Of a stretch of 64,000 nucleotides of DNA, positions 52,394 to 60,947 are shown in pieces. The DNA is from Telmatospirillum siberiense (GTDB lineage Bacteria > Pseudomonadota > Alphaproteobacteria > Rhodospirillales > Magnetospirillaceae). Made by a program: the position numbers and the translations under genes. The stretch covers positions 101,283-165,282 of the forward strand of contig NZ_PIUM01000008.1 of the NCBI RefSeq assembly GCF_002845745.1, in the 5' to 3' direction. The notes under the pieces were generated by a model that searched no databases, had not been told where the DNA came from, and saw only the letters and a list, made by a program, of their open reading frames with translations. The first letter of the stretch is position 1, and the number at the start of each line of letters is the position of its first letter.

Positions 52394-53824
52394 CTACTGG
52401 ACGACGCTCGGAGTTCCCGACGGATTGGGCGCGAAATTGACGTTGCGCGCCTTCACGTCGCGGCGCAGCGCCAGCTGCCCCTCGCGGCAGAGGTTGATCG
52501 CCTCGGCGAAGGACTTGATCGTGTACTGGTCGGCGTGGAAACCCATGGAGTTTTCCGAAACCAGGAAGTCGATCATGAACTGGCCGTCACGCTGCAGTTT
52601 GCGGGCCGGAGCCAGTTCGTCGTCGGTGGCGCCGGCCTCCCTGGCCGCCTTGATGTCGCCGATCAGGTCCACCAGGGCGTTCATGGCGACGTTGCGCGTC
52701 TCGACGAACCTCGTCTGGATTTCCTCGACGCGGCTCTTCAACTCCTGTTCCGGCCAACGATGGCAGGTCTGGCAGGACGCGTTGACGTTGAGCAGCGGCG
52801 AACGGACGTTATGGTCGGAAATCTTCATCGCCCCTTCGCGGACGTAGGGCATATGGCAGTCGGCGCAGGCGACGCCGGACCGGGCGTGGATCCCCTGGCT
52901 CCAGGTTTCGAATTCCGGATGCCGGGCCTTCATCATCGAAGCGCCGGTCTCCTTGTGATTCCATTCGGCCACCTTATCCTCGTTTTCGGCGGCGACGATC
53001 TGGTCGAGTTTCAGTCCCTTCGGCCATGGGAAGGTCAGACGCTTTTCGGTGCCCCGGAAATAATAGGTGACGTGGCACTGCGCGCAGACGTAGGAGCGCA
53101 TCTCCTGGCGTCCGGCATCGCGATTCACGTCGTAGTCCTTGACCCCCTGCGAGGCCTTGAGCGCGCGAATCCCCTCGATGAAGGCCGGACGGCTGATGCG
53201 CAGCGCCATGGTCTTCGCTTCATGGCAGTCGACGCAGGCGATCGGATGGGAGACCTGCTTGCGGGCGTCGGCGTAGGACATGTGGTTGATCGCCTCGAAG
53301 CCCTTGGTGAGGTCCCCCTCGCCCAGCCGCATATAGGTCGAATAGAGCGAGGCATGGCAGTTGAGACAGGTTCCCGGCTGCTTGGCGACGCGCTGCCGCT
53401 CGGTGTAGACCTGATCCTCCAGCATGAAGGCATGGCCGCGCTTCTCGCGGTAATCGGCGGCGAAGGCGTAACCGGCCCACATGGTCTTCAGGCGCGGGTC
53501 CAGTTCCAGCTTGGACCGCGACACGATGGTGCGGGGATCGGCCTCGGTCGGCGAATGGGGCACGCCCTCGCTGCCGCCATAACGCGTCCGCTCCATGTCG
53601 GTGGTCTTCTTATAGCGGTCGTACTGCAGGGGAAAATTCTTTCCCCACACCGCCGGGTCGTCGATGGTGTCGTTCAGTTCGACCACCTGGAAGAAGGGGC
53701 TTTTCGCCTCCTGCTTGTGTTCGAAGATGGAAACCAGCAAAGCGGCGACGCCGACGGTGGCCAGAGCCGCCGAAACGGCGATGGCGGCCAGCAGCCGACG
53801 CTTGGACGATGGTTGAGAGGCCAT
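52394..53824 (-). CDS. nrfA: Ammonia-forming cytochrome c552 nitrite reductase, all-CxxCH type
   Basis: 476 residues. An uncleaved or signal-type N-terminal helix (about 10-33) precedes the pentahaem domain with CLNCH (153-157), CVDCH (197-201), CAQCH (247-251), CADCH (320-324) and CQTCH (351-355). In most NrfA the first, catalytic haem is bound by CxxCK; here it is CxxCH. The active-site region is conserved: LDPRLKTMWAGYAF, CHVTYYF (Tyr) and GIHARSGVACADCHMP (His). It reduces nitrite to ammonium in the periplasm with six electrons from NrfH. nrfH is 20 bases upstream. Confidence 0.93.
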   Translation of the reverse strand: MASQPSSKRRLLAAIAVSAALATVGVAALLVSIFEHKQEAKSPFFQVVELNDTIDDPAVWGKNFPLQYDRYKKTTDMERTRYGGSEGVPHSPTEADPRTIVSRSKLELDPRLKTMWAGYAFAADYREKRGHAFMLEDQVYTERQRVAKQPGTCLNCHASLYSTYMRLGEGDLTKGFEAINHMSYADARKQVSHPIACVDCHEAKTMALRISRPAFIEGIRALKASQGVKDYDVNRDAGRQEMRSYVCAQCHVTYYFRGTEKRLTFPWPKGLKLDQIVAAENEDKVAEWNHKETGASMMKARHPEFETWSQGIHARSGVACADCHMPYVREGAMKISDHNVRSPLLNVNASCQTCHRWPEQELKSRVEEIQTRFVETRNVAMNALVDLIGDIKAAREAGATDDELAPARKLQRDGQFMIDFLVSENSMGFHADQYTIKSFAEAINLCREGQLALRRDVKARNVNFAPNPSGTPSVVQ

Positions 53825-53844
53825 TCTTGGAATCCTTGAGGCAG

Positions 53845-54342
53845 TTATTTCGATTCGGGAGACGTCAAGGCGAACGGAGTGCCGGGAACCAGCGAGGCGG
53901 GCGCATGTCCGACGTCGGCATGACAGCGCAGACAGGAGATGTCCCCGCCGCCGTGTCCGTCGATCGCTTCGGTCAGCGTCCCGTGACAGGAACGGCAGGC
54001 CCCCTCGGCGATCTTTTCGCTATGGCTTTTGATGACGATGTTGTCGGGGATGCGGCCAAGGGTGAAAGCCAGGCTGTGCGAGAAGCCGTTCAGCGCCTTG
54101 ACAGCATATTTTCCGACCAGATTGTGCGGCGTGTGGCAGTCGTTGCAGGTCGCCGCCGCGTGATGGGGACTTTTCATCCAGCCGGAATAATAGTCCTGCA
54201 TCACGTGACAGTTGGCGCAGGCGGTAGGATCGCTGGTCATATAGGAATATCCGCGCGCATAAACGAATGTATATGCGCCGAGACCCAGCATCGATCCCAC
54301 GATCAAGGCAAGAAAAGACGCCGCGCGAATTCTGAGTGTCAT
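53845..54342 (-). CDS. nrfH: NrfH-type tetrahaem quinol dehydrogenase for nitrite reductase
   Basis: 165 residues from the ATG at 54342 (AAGG site); GTG/ATG codons up to 54363 are alternatives. A single N-terminal anchor (RIRAASFLALIVGSMLGLGAYTFVYA) is followed by four haem motifs: CANCH, CNDCH, CRSCH, CLRCH. It oxidises menaquinol or ubiquinol and feeds NrfA. It is the first gene of the nrfHA-napDA(B)C operon; the upstream intergenic region contains a perfect Fnr/Dnr-type palindrome at 54467-54480. Confidence 0.93.
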   Translation of the reverse strand: MTLRIRAASFLALIVGSMLGLGAYTFVYARGYSYMTSDPTACANCHVMQDYYSGWMKSPHHAAATCNDCHTPHNLVGKYAVKALNGFSHSLAFTLGRIPDNIVIKSHSEKIAEGACRSCHGTLTEAIDGHGGGDISCLRCHADVGHAPASLVPGTPFALTSPESK

Positions 54343-54466
54343 GATCGCCTTCACCATCGCCACGAATAAATTTTATTTCGCACCTTGGGAGACGAGACAT
54401 GAATTCAGTCCTGCCCCCGCAGGCCCTTTGAATTCACTGATTATCCATATTCCGCGTATGGCTTAC

Positions 54467-54480
54467 TTGACATTGGTCAA
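54467..54480. promoter_or_regulatory. Fnr/Dnr-type binding site upstream of nrfH
   Basis: TTGAC-ATTG-GTCAA, a perfect palindrome with the spacing of FNR/CRP-family sites (FNR consensus TTGAT-N4-ATCAA; NNR/DNR sites often TTGAC/GTCAA). It lies 125 bases upstream of the nrfH start and 25 bases below the stop of the Fnr-type regulator gene that is its likely ligand. Confidence 0.75.
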
Positions 54481-54504
54481 GTCGATCCAGATAAGCCGCC
54501 CCGT

Positions 54505-55194
54505 TCAGGAGGCGAGGCGGCTCGCGCTGCCGTCGAGGGCGGGGTCGGCGATGGTCACCGTGTTGCCGTCCATCCAGATGGAACCGGCCCTTTGCAGCTT
54601 CACCAGGGTCCGCGACAGCACCTCGGGCCCCGTGCCCGCCATGAAGGCCAGATCCTTCTTCGACACCGGCAGAACGAAATTACGCCGCCCCGAGGACAAC
54701 TCCTCGATCAACGACAGCACGCGAGCCTCCACCGGCAGGCTGGTCATCCGCTGGGCGAAATCGACGAAGGCGTGGCTTTCGACGGCGGCGGCGCGCACCA
54801 GTCGCAGGGCGAAGGCACCGTCGGTGTCCATAGCCTTGACCAGGCCGGCCTCGGGCAGGGAACACAGCATGGTGTCTTCGACGGCGCGGGCCGAACTCCG
54901 GTACTCGTGCCCATCGAACAGGTCGGCGCATCCCAGAAGTCCGCCGCCGCGAACCAGGCGCAGGATGGCGATGCCACCCGATCCGTCGATATATTCGAGA
55001 GCGATGGCGCCCTTCAGCACCGAATAGACGGCGCGGGCATCCTCGCCCTGGGAAAACAGATAAGCACCCCGGGGCACGATCTGGCCGCCCCAGGCCGCGT
55101 GGCACTCCCGCGATCCGCGAGTTCCGCCCGCCCCGCGCAAGGGACAGGGCCCGCAAGCGGCATGAGGACAGAGCTGACTCGTGGAAGCGTTCAT
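54505..55194 (-). CDS. Crp/Fnr-family regulator with N-terminal cysteine cluster
   Basis: 229 residues. The ATG at 55194 starts just before QLCPHAACGPCPLRG; Cys9, Cys14 and Cys17, with Cys31 as a possible fourth ligand, suggest an oxygen- or NO-sensitive Fe-S cluster. A cyclic-nucleotide-fold domain (PRGAYLFSQGEDARAVYSVLKGAIAL) and a Crp HTH (VSKKDLAFMAGTGPEVLSRTLVKLQRAG) follow. The spacing is not that of E. coli FNR. It probably activates the nap/nrf operon and nnrS under low oxygen or nitrogen oxides. It is monocistronic, upstream of nrfH on the same strand. Confidence 0.88.
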   Translation of the reverse strand: MNASTSQLCPHAACGPCPLRGAGGTRGSRECHAAWGGQIVPRGAYLFSQGEDARAVYSVLKGAIALEYIDGSGGIAILRLVRGGGLLGCADLFDGHEYRSSARAVEDTMLCSLPEAGLVKAMDTDGAFALRLVRAAAVESHAFVDFAQRMTSLPVEARVLSLIEELSSGRRNFVLPVSKKDLAFMAGTGPEVLSRTLVKLQRAGSIWMDGNTVTIADPALDGSASRLAS

Positions 55195-55297
55195 GCGTGG
55201 TTTCCCCGACTTTCCGCCAAGGATCACCCCTTGCCGCCAGGTCAACCAGCCAAGAAAAGTAAAGAAATGTAAGGTCCGGGGAAGTTCGGGCGACGCG

Positions 55298-56014
55298 TCA
55301 GGCGGCAGCGCCGACGGCCAGTCGATAGCCGACACCATGCACCGACTTGATCAACCTGGGATACAGGCCATCCGCTTCCAGCTTGCGGCGCAGATTGCCG
55401 ACATGCACATCGATGCTGCGCTCCAGCGGCGACCAGTCGCGGCCTTTCAACGCCTCATAAAGATCCTGACGGCTGACCGTCTGGCCGGGCGGCGAGGCCA
55501 GGCGGAAAAGAATGGCGTATTCCATGGTCGTCAGGCCGACCGAGGCCCCATCGGGCGCGGTCAGTTCCTGGCGCTGCGGGTTGAGAACCCAGCCGTCGAA
55601 GCGGACGGGCGCCGGGGCGTCGGAGGCGGGCGCCACGGGCGCCGGATGCAACCGCCGAAGCAGCGCCTTGATGCGGGCCAGCAATTCCCGCAAGGGAAAG
55701 GGCTTGGCGATGTAGTCATCCGCCCCGACCTCCAGGCCGACCACACGATCGATCAGATCGGAACGTCCGGTGATCATGATGATGCCGACGGAGGAGCGTC
55801 CACGCAGCTCGCGGGCCAGCGTGAAACCGTCCTCGCCCGGCAGATTGACGTCCAGCAGCACCAGGCTGACACTCTCGTCCAGACGGGCCTGCATCTCGCT
55901 TCCGTCGGATGCCTCGATGACGTCGAAGCCCTGCTCCTCCAGATAGAAAGCGACGGTTTCCCGCAGATCCTTGTCGTCCTCGACGATCAGAATTCTGGAT
56001 TTTTCCTGAGCCAT
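55298..56014 (-). CDS. OmpR-family response regulator
   Basis: 238 residues. A receiver domain (ILIVEDDKDL, LVLLDVNLPG with Asp55, MITGRSD, AKPFPLRELLARIKALLRR) is joined by a Pro/Ala linker to a winged-helix domain (LTTMEYAILFRLASPPGQTVSRQDLYEAL...SIDVHVGNLRRKLE...IKSVHGVGYRL). It is divergent from a hybrid kinase with a nitrate-sensor-like N-terminus, its probable partner. Tandem 10-base repeats lie in the shared upstream region. Confidence 0.93.
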   Translation of the reverse strand: MAQEKSRILIVEDDKDLRETVAFYLEEQGFDVIEASDGSEMQARLDESVSLVLLDVNLPGEDGFTLARELRGRSSVGIIMITGRSDLIDRVVGLEVGADDYIAKPFPLRELLARIKALLRRLHPAPVAPASDAPAPVRFDGWVLNPQRQELTAPDGASVGLTTMEYAILFRLASPPGQTVSRQDLYEALKGRDWSPLERSIDVHVGNLRRKLEADGLYPRLIKSVHGVGYRLAVGAAA

Positions 56015-56071
56015 GCCGGGATCGACCGCCTTCCGCCCTCAAAAAAGAACAACAATCTAGTTCATAGCGCA

Positions 56072-56091
56072 ATCCGTTTGAATCGGTTTGA
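56072..56091. promoter_or_regulatory. Tandem 10-base direct repeats, candidate OmpR-type operator
   Basis: ATCCGTTTGA immediately followed by ATCGGTTTGA (one mismatch). OmpR-family regulators typically bind head-to-tail repeats with about one-turn spacing. The position between the divergent regulator and kinase genes suggests autoregulation. Confidence 0.5.
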
Positions 56092-56129
56092 CATTTCCTT
56101 CGCCGCCCCCTTGATTGGCGGATCCGCCG

Positions 56130-58334
56130 ATGCCGGACCCCGTCGCCATGACCGATGCCCCGTCCCTGCTCCGCTCACTCACCCTGCGCTATGCCCTGGC
56201 CCTGACGCTGGTCGGCTCGCTGGCGACCACCGCCTTTCTGTTCCTGCACAAGGTCATCCTGCGCCACGAGAACGAGGCCGCCGTGGTCAATCTCTCGGGC
56301 CGTCAGCGCATGCTGAGCCAGCGCATCACCCTGGCCGCCTCGCAGGCGGCGGAAGCCGGGGACGAGACGGCGCGCGGCTACTGGCTGGGCGAACTGGTCG
56401 CCGCGCTCGACCAGATGGAACGCTCGCATCGGGCGCTGACCGAAGGCGACGCGTCGCTCAACATCTCGCCCGACCTCGCCGCCGCCATCGGAGAGATGTA
56501 TGCCGAAAAGCCGGCCGAGGTTTCCCGCCAGGTGACCGAATTCCTCGCCGACGGACGGACGCTGGCCACCCTGGAGGGGCATTTCGACAAGCAAAACCAG
56601 GCCTATCGGCGGATACAGACCCGCTCGGCCGCGGTGCTGGCCGGGCTGGACGAGGTGGTCGGCCGCTATCAGGCTGAAATCGAGCACCGGGTGCGCGCGC
56701 TGGAACGCATGGAACTGGCGGTATGGCTGGTGACGCTGCTGGTCCTGGTGCTGGAGGCGATCTTCATCTTCCGGCCGATGATCCGCCGCGTGAAGGTCTC
56801 GCTCGACGAGGAGACGGCCAGACGGACGGCGGCCGAACAGCAGGCGATCGGCGACCAGCGCAAAACCCAGTCCCTGATCGACACCATCGCCGACGCCATC
56901 GTCACCATCGACGAAAGCGGCGTCATCCAGACCTTCAGCCCTTCGGCCGAACGCATGTTCGGCTGGCCGCGCGCCGAGGCCCTGGGCCGCGAGATCTCGA
57001 TCCTGATGCCCGAACCCTATCGCCAACGCCAGCACGGCATCCTGCGCCGCTATCTCGATGGCGGCGCCCCGCGGGTCATCGGCGGCGAGGGGCTGGAGGT
57101 CGAGGGACAACGACGCGACGGCAGCATCTTCCCCGTGGAGCTGGCGCTCGGCGAATGGCAGATCGAGGGACGGCGCTTCTTCACCGCCGTCATCCGCGAC
57201 ATCACCCGGCGAAAGGCCCTGGAGGAATCGGTCCGCCGGGCGCAAAAGATGGAGGTGGTCGGTCAATTGTCGGGCGGCATCGCCCACGATTTCAACAATC
57301 TGTTGGGCATCATCGCTGGCAATCTGGAATTGCTCGAAGACCATCTGAAGGACGAGCCCAGGCTGTCGAAACGCGTCGAGGTGGCCTTGCACGCCGCCGC
57401 CCGTGGCGCCGATCTCACCCGCAAGCTTCTTTCCTTTTCCGGCGAACGCGCCAGCCAGCCGCAGCGGATCGATCTCAACGCGCAGATTCTATCCTGCGGC
57501 GACCTGCTCGACCGGGTGCAGACCGAGCGGATGACGGTCCGCTGGTCGCTGGCCGAAGACCTGATGCCGGTGCTGATCGACCCCGGCGAATTCGAGGATG
57601 CCTTGCTGAACATGGCGCTGAACGCCCGCGACGCCATGCCCGACGGCGGTACCCTTGCCATCGAGACCGCCAATCTACCGCCCGAGGACATGACCGAGGC
57701 GCCCTGCGTGATGATCAGCGTCACCGATACCGGCGTCGGCATCCCCTTCGATCTACAGAAGAAGATCTTCGAACCCTTTTTCACCAGCAAGCCGCCCGGC
57801 AAGGGCACCGGGCTGGGGCTGGTCACCGTCTACGCCTTCGTCAAACGATCGGGGGGCAAGATTTCGATCTATTCGCAGCCCGGTCAGGGAACGACCTTCC
57901 GCATCCTGCTGCCGGCCGCCGTTTCCGCCCCGGCGATGACGGGAGAATCCCCCGCCCCGGCCGGCGGCAGCGAGGTCTTGCTGGTGGTCGATGACGAGGC
58001 CGACCTGCTGACCCTGCTCTGTACCCAATTGGAAGGTCTGGGTTACCGGTGCCTGTCGGCCAGGGACGCCGTCTCGGCGCTCGGCCTGCTCGAACGGGAA
58101 CCGGCCATCGCCCTGCTGCTTTCCGACATCATCATGCCGGGCGAGATGGATGGCGTCGAACTGGCCCGCCGCGCCCTCGTCCTCAGGCCGGATCTGAAAA
58201 TCCTGCTGTCCAGCGGCTTCGCCGGACGGACGGTCGCCGAGATCGAAGCCCAGGTACCCGGCGCCTCGCTGATCGCCAAACCCTATCGCCGTCGGGAACT
58301 GGCGGTCCGGGTCCGCACGCTGCTCGACGGCTGA
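56130..58334 (+). CDS. Hybrid histidine kinase with PilJ/NarX-like sensor, PAS and receiver domains
   Basis: 734 residues from the ATG at 56130 (56148 is possible; neither has a strong ribosome-binding site). TM1 (about 20-42) is followed by VVNLSGRQRMLSQRITLAASQA, the P-box-like motif of PilJ/NarX-type domains that bind nitrate or nitrite in NarX/NarQ. TM2 (about 193-213), PAS (about 240-355), HisKA with GGIAHDFNNLLG (His about 387), HATPase (GVGIPFDLQKKIFEPFF, GKGTGLGLVTV) and a C-terminal receiver (VVDDEADLL, LLLSDIIMPG) follow. Next to nap/nrf it is a good candidate nitrate sensor controlling the divergent OmpR-type regulator. Confidence 0.88.
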   Translation: MPDPVAMTDAPSLLRSLTLRYALALTLVGSLATTAFLFLHKVILRHENEAAVVNLSGRQRMLSQRITLAASQAAEAGDETARGYWLGELVAALDQMERSHRALTEGDASLNISPDLAAAIGEMYAEKPAEVSRQVTEFLADGRTLATLEGHFDKQNQAYRRIQTRSAAVLAGLDEVVGRYQAEIEHRVRALERMELAVWLVTLLVLVLEAIFIFRPMIRRVKVSLDEETARRTAAEQQAIGDQRKTQSLIDTIADAIVTIDESGVIQTFSPSAERMFGWPRAEALGREISILMPEPYRQRQHGILRRYLDGGAPRVIGGEGLEVEGQRRDGSIFPVELALGEWQIEGRRFFTAVIRDITRRKALEESVRRAQKMEVVGQLSGGIAHDFNNLLGIIAGNLELLEDHLKDEPRLSKRVEVALHAAARGADLTRKLLSFSGERASQPQRIDLNAQILSCGDLLDRVQTERMTVRWSLAEDLMPVLIDPGEFEDALLNMALNARDAMPDGGTLAIETANLPPEDMTEAPCVMISVTDTGVGIPFDLQKKIFEPFFTSKPPGKGTGLGLVTVYAFVKRSGGKISIYSQPGQGTTFRILLPAAVSAPAMTGESPAPAGGSEVLLVVDDEADLLTLLCTQLEGLGYRCLSARDAVSALGLLEREPAIALLLSDIIMPGEMDGVELARRALVLRPDLKILLSSGFAGRTVAEIEAQVPGASLIAKPYRRRELAVRVRTLLDG

Positions 58335-58449
58335 GCGGGAGCGGATGTCCGCCGCCCGGCGCCTGAGGGACCAAAAATTAAGCCCCCCTCTCCGTCCGTA
58401 CGGCCTTCTGGCGTGGAGGCGGGCGGATAGGCATAATGGCGCATTCACC

Positions 58450-59337
58450 ATGCCGACTTCACGCCCCCCCAAACAGCAATCTCGCCGCAAGAAACCGGTT
58501 CGCCGCAAGCGGAGCGCGACGCGCCGCCGCTCCCCCCCCGTCACCTTCCGCGGCCGCATCAAGGGCTGGCGGGAGCGCGCCGGACGGATCTGGCGGCTTT
58601 GGCTTGCCGTACCGCCGGCCATCCGCACCGTCATCGTGGTGACGACGGCCTTGGCGATCTTCGCCGCGACCAATCTCGTCTATCAGGTCGTGCGCAAACC
58701 GGCCGAGATGTTCTTTCCGGTGAGCGGCGTGCTCAACAAGATGCCGTCCGAGACCTGGCGGGAATATGGACCGCTCTTTCGCGAATACGCCACCGACACC
58801 ATTTCCGCGGAACTGCTGGCGGCGTTGGCCCAGATGGAGGGGGCCGGCAATCCGGTGGCCCATACCTACTGGCGCTGGCGCCTGACCACCGACCTCTTCT
58901 CCATCTACCGGCCGGCCTCCAGTTCGGTCGGCATGTATCAGATGACCGATCCCACCTTCGCCGAAGCCCGACGCTACTGCATCCGCCACCACACCGTGGT
59001 CGAGGCCGGCGCGTGGAACGATTGGCGCGGCTGCTGGTTCAACGGCCTCTACACCCGCGTCGTGCCGGCCCATGCGATCCAGATGACCTCGGCCCACCTG
59101 GACCGCGGTGTCGCCGCCATCCTGCATAACCATGGCGGCCCTGCGCCGACCATTCAGCAGAAGCAGGATCTGGCCGCCCTCATCCACCTTTGCGGTGCCG
59201 GACCGGCCCGGGCCTATGCGCGCCGGGGATTCCAACTGGCGCCCGACGAACAATGCGGCGATCACAGCGCCGCCGCCTATCTGGCCCAGGCCGACGTGCT
59301 GAAACGGCAGTTCCAGCGCCTCACCGCCAAGGAATAG
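58450..59337 (+). CDS. Membrane-anchored lytic transglycosylase-like (SLT domain) protein
   Basis: 295 residues. A very basic N-terminus (RRKKPVRRKRSATRRR) precedes one membrane anchor (about 55-75). The periplasmic domain resembles soluble lytic transglycosylases: ELLAALAQMEGAGNPVAHTYW (catalytic-Glu region), SSSVGMYQMTDPTFAEA (the GxxQ-P signature) and IHLCGAGPARAYARR. It would cleave peptidoglycan glycan strands. It is not obviously related to the nitrogen-oxide genes around it. Confidence 0.75.
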   Translation: MPTSRPPKQQSRRKKPVRRKRSATRRRSPPVTFRGRIKGWRERAGRIWRLWLAVPPAIRTVIVVTTALAIFAATNLVYQVVRKPAEMFFPVSGVLNKMPSETWREYGPLFREYATDTISAELLAALAQMEGAGNPVAHTYWRWRLTTDLFSIYRPASSSVGMYQMTDPTFAEARRYCIRHHTVVEAGAWNDWRGCWFNGLYTRVVPAHAIQMTSAHLDRGVAAILHNHGGPAPTIQQKQDLAALIHLCGAGPARAYARRGFQLAPDEQCGDHSAAAYLAQADVLKRQFQRLTAKE

Positions 59338-59399
59338 TGGTTGGAAGCCGCTCCTTCGGTGGCACTGTTCGGACAATGCAATGAGCCTTGCCGCGAGTC

Positions 59400-59413
59400 T
59401 TGACCAAACTCAA
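59400..59413. promoter_or_regulatory. Fnr/Dnr-like site upstream of the nnrS gene pair
   Basis: TTGACCAAACTCAA: TTGA-N6-TCAA with imperfect inner bases (TTGAC/CTCAA). It lies 91 bases upstream of the small gene that precedes nnrS. nnrS genes are regulated by NO-responsive Crp/Fnr proteins in other proteobacteria. It is weaker than the nrfH site. Confidence 0.5.
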
Positions 59414-59504
59414 GGCCGAATACCTTACCAAAGCGCTTTTATATGCCAACCGGGGCCAGCGAAGCCGTGTCCCGGATTTGCGACCCCTGTCAGCGGAGAG
59501 TCCC

Positions 59505-59702
59505 ATGGGTTTCGAAAAGACGTCCGACGTCATCGCTTTCCTCGACCTGATGCTGGAATGCGAACGGGCCGGCGCCAAGGCCTTGCGGCAGTTCGAACGG
59601 ATGACGCCGCCGGAGATCGTGGCCGGAGCCCTGCCCCGTCTGTTCGGCGACGAGGCGCGCTATTGCGCCGGCTTGTCGCGGCAAATCACGCCGGATATTT
59701 GA
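59505..59702 (+). CDS. Small helical protein upstream of nnrS
   Basis: 65 residues from the ATG at 59505 (GCGGAGAG site): MGFEKTSDVIAFLDLMLECERAGAKALRQFERM..., ending GDEARYCAGLSRQITPDI. The D.IAFLD..LE.ERAGAK pattern is like a small uncharacterised family (DUF6306-like) that I associate with nitrogen-oxide genes; I am not certain. The E..R..Y helix pairs hint at metal binding as in ferritin-like bundles. nnrS starts 10 bases later, so the two are co-transcribed. Confidence 0.6.
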   Translation: MGFEKTSDVIAFLDLMLECERAGAKALRQFERMTPPEIVAGALPRLFGDEARYCAGLSRQITPDI

Positions 59703-59712
59703 AAGGCACACC

Positions 59713-60909
59713 ATGCTGATTTCTCTCGACGCACCGGCCGCACCCGACGACACGCCCGTCCTCTTCCGCGCCGGGTTCCGCCCCTTCTTCCTGGCCGCCG
59801 GAATCGAAGCCGTCCTGATGGTGCCGGCCTGGCTGGTCATCTGGCTGGGCGGCCATGATCTGGCCCTGTCCTATCCGCCCGTGCTCTGGCACGCCCATGA
59901 GATGCTGTTCGGCTTCGCCATGGCGGCGGTGGCCGGCTTCCTGCTGACCGCGGCGCCCAACTGGACCGGCGCCCCGCCGGTGCGCGGACGGGCCCTGATG
60001 GCGCTGGCCGGACTGTGGCTGGCCGGCCGCGTCGCCTTCGATCTGGGCGGCGCGCTGCCGCCGATCATCGCGGCGGTTCCGGCCATCCTGTTCCCGCCCG
60101 TCCTGGCCTTTTTCCTGGCCAGGCCGCTGCTCGCCGCCGGAAAGCCCCGCAATCTGATCTTCCTGCCGATCCTCGGGGCACTGACGGTGGCCGAGGCGCT
60201 GGTCCTGGCCGAGATGCTGGGATGGGGAAGCTGGGGACGCAACGGCCTGCTGCTCGGTATCTTCATCCTGTTGCTGATGATCGCCATCATCGGCGGCCGA
60301 ATCATTCCGGGTTTCACCGCCAACGGACTGCGCCAGCGGGGCATCGTCGTCACCCCGAAAAGCATCCCCATCCTTGAAAAGGCCGCCATCGGCGCCCTGG
60401 CCCTGACGGGGGTGGCCTGGACCGTCCGTCCCGACAGCGCCGTGGCCGGTGCCCTGGCCCTGCTCGCGGCAATCCTCAACGCCGCCCGCCTGGCCGGCTG
60501 GCACGGCGGAAGGACGCTCGGGGTCCCGCTGCTTTGGGTCCTGCATCTGGGGTTCGCCTGGCTGCCGCTGGGGTTGGTCCTGCTGGGATTGTCCTGCTTC
60601 TCGGCCGACATCCCGCCGCAAGCCGCCTTACACGGGCTGACCGTCGGCTGCATCGCCATGATGGTCCTGGGCGTGATGAGCCGCGCCGCCCTGGGCCACA
60701 GCGGCCGCCCGCTGGCCCCCACCCGGCCGACCATCGCCGCCTATGTCCTGATCGCCCTGGCCGGAATTGTCCGGACCTTCGGCGCCCTGGCGGCGCCCGA
60801 GACAACCCTTCCGCTGTCCGGCCTGCTGTGGAGCGCCGGTTTTGCCCTTTACGTCCTGGCCTACGCCCCGATCTGCCTTGCGCCACGGACCGACGGCCAA
60901 CCGGGATAA
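59713..60909 (+). CDS. nnrS: NnrS family haem/copper membrane protein
   Basis: 398 residues with about twelve membrane helices. NnrS signatures: LFRAGFRPFFLAAG, LWHAHEMLFGFAMAAVAGFLLTAAPNWTG, GGRIIPGFTANGLRQRG and VMSRAALGHSGRPL. The histidines in WHAHEM and GHSGR are likely haem ligands. NnrS protects against nitrosative stress and is induced by NO in denitrifiers and nitrate-ammonifiers. It follows the small gene at 59505 and lies downstream of an Fnr-like site. Confidence 0.93.
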   Translation: MLISLDAPAAPDDTPVLFRAGFRPFFLAAGIEAVLMVPAWLVIWLGGHDLALSYPPVLWHAHEMLFGFAMAAVAGFLLTAAPNWTGAPPVRGRALMALAGLWLAGRVAFDLGGALPPIIAAVPAILFPPVLAFFLARPLLAAGKPRNLIFLPILGALTVAEALVLAEMLGWGSWGRNGLLLGIFILLLMIAIIGGRIIPGFTANGLRQRGIVVTPKSIPILEKAAIGALALTGVAWTVRPDSAVAGALALLAAILNAARLAGWHGGRTLGVPLLWVLHLGFAWLPLGLVLLGLSCFSADIPPQAALHGLTVGCIAMMVLGVMSRAALGHSGRPLAPTRPTIAAYVLIALAGIVRTFGALAAPETTLPLSGLLWSAGFALYVLAYAPICLAPRTDGQPG

Positions 60910-60947
60910 CCGGCATCCGGGCCGCTGGCGCCGATGTGCCACGGAAC

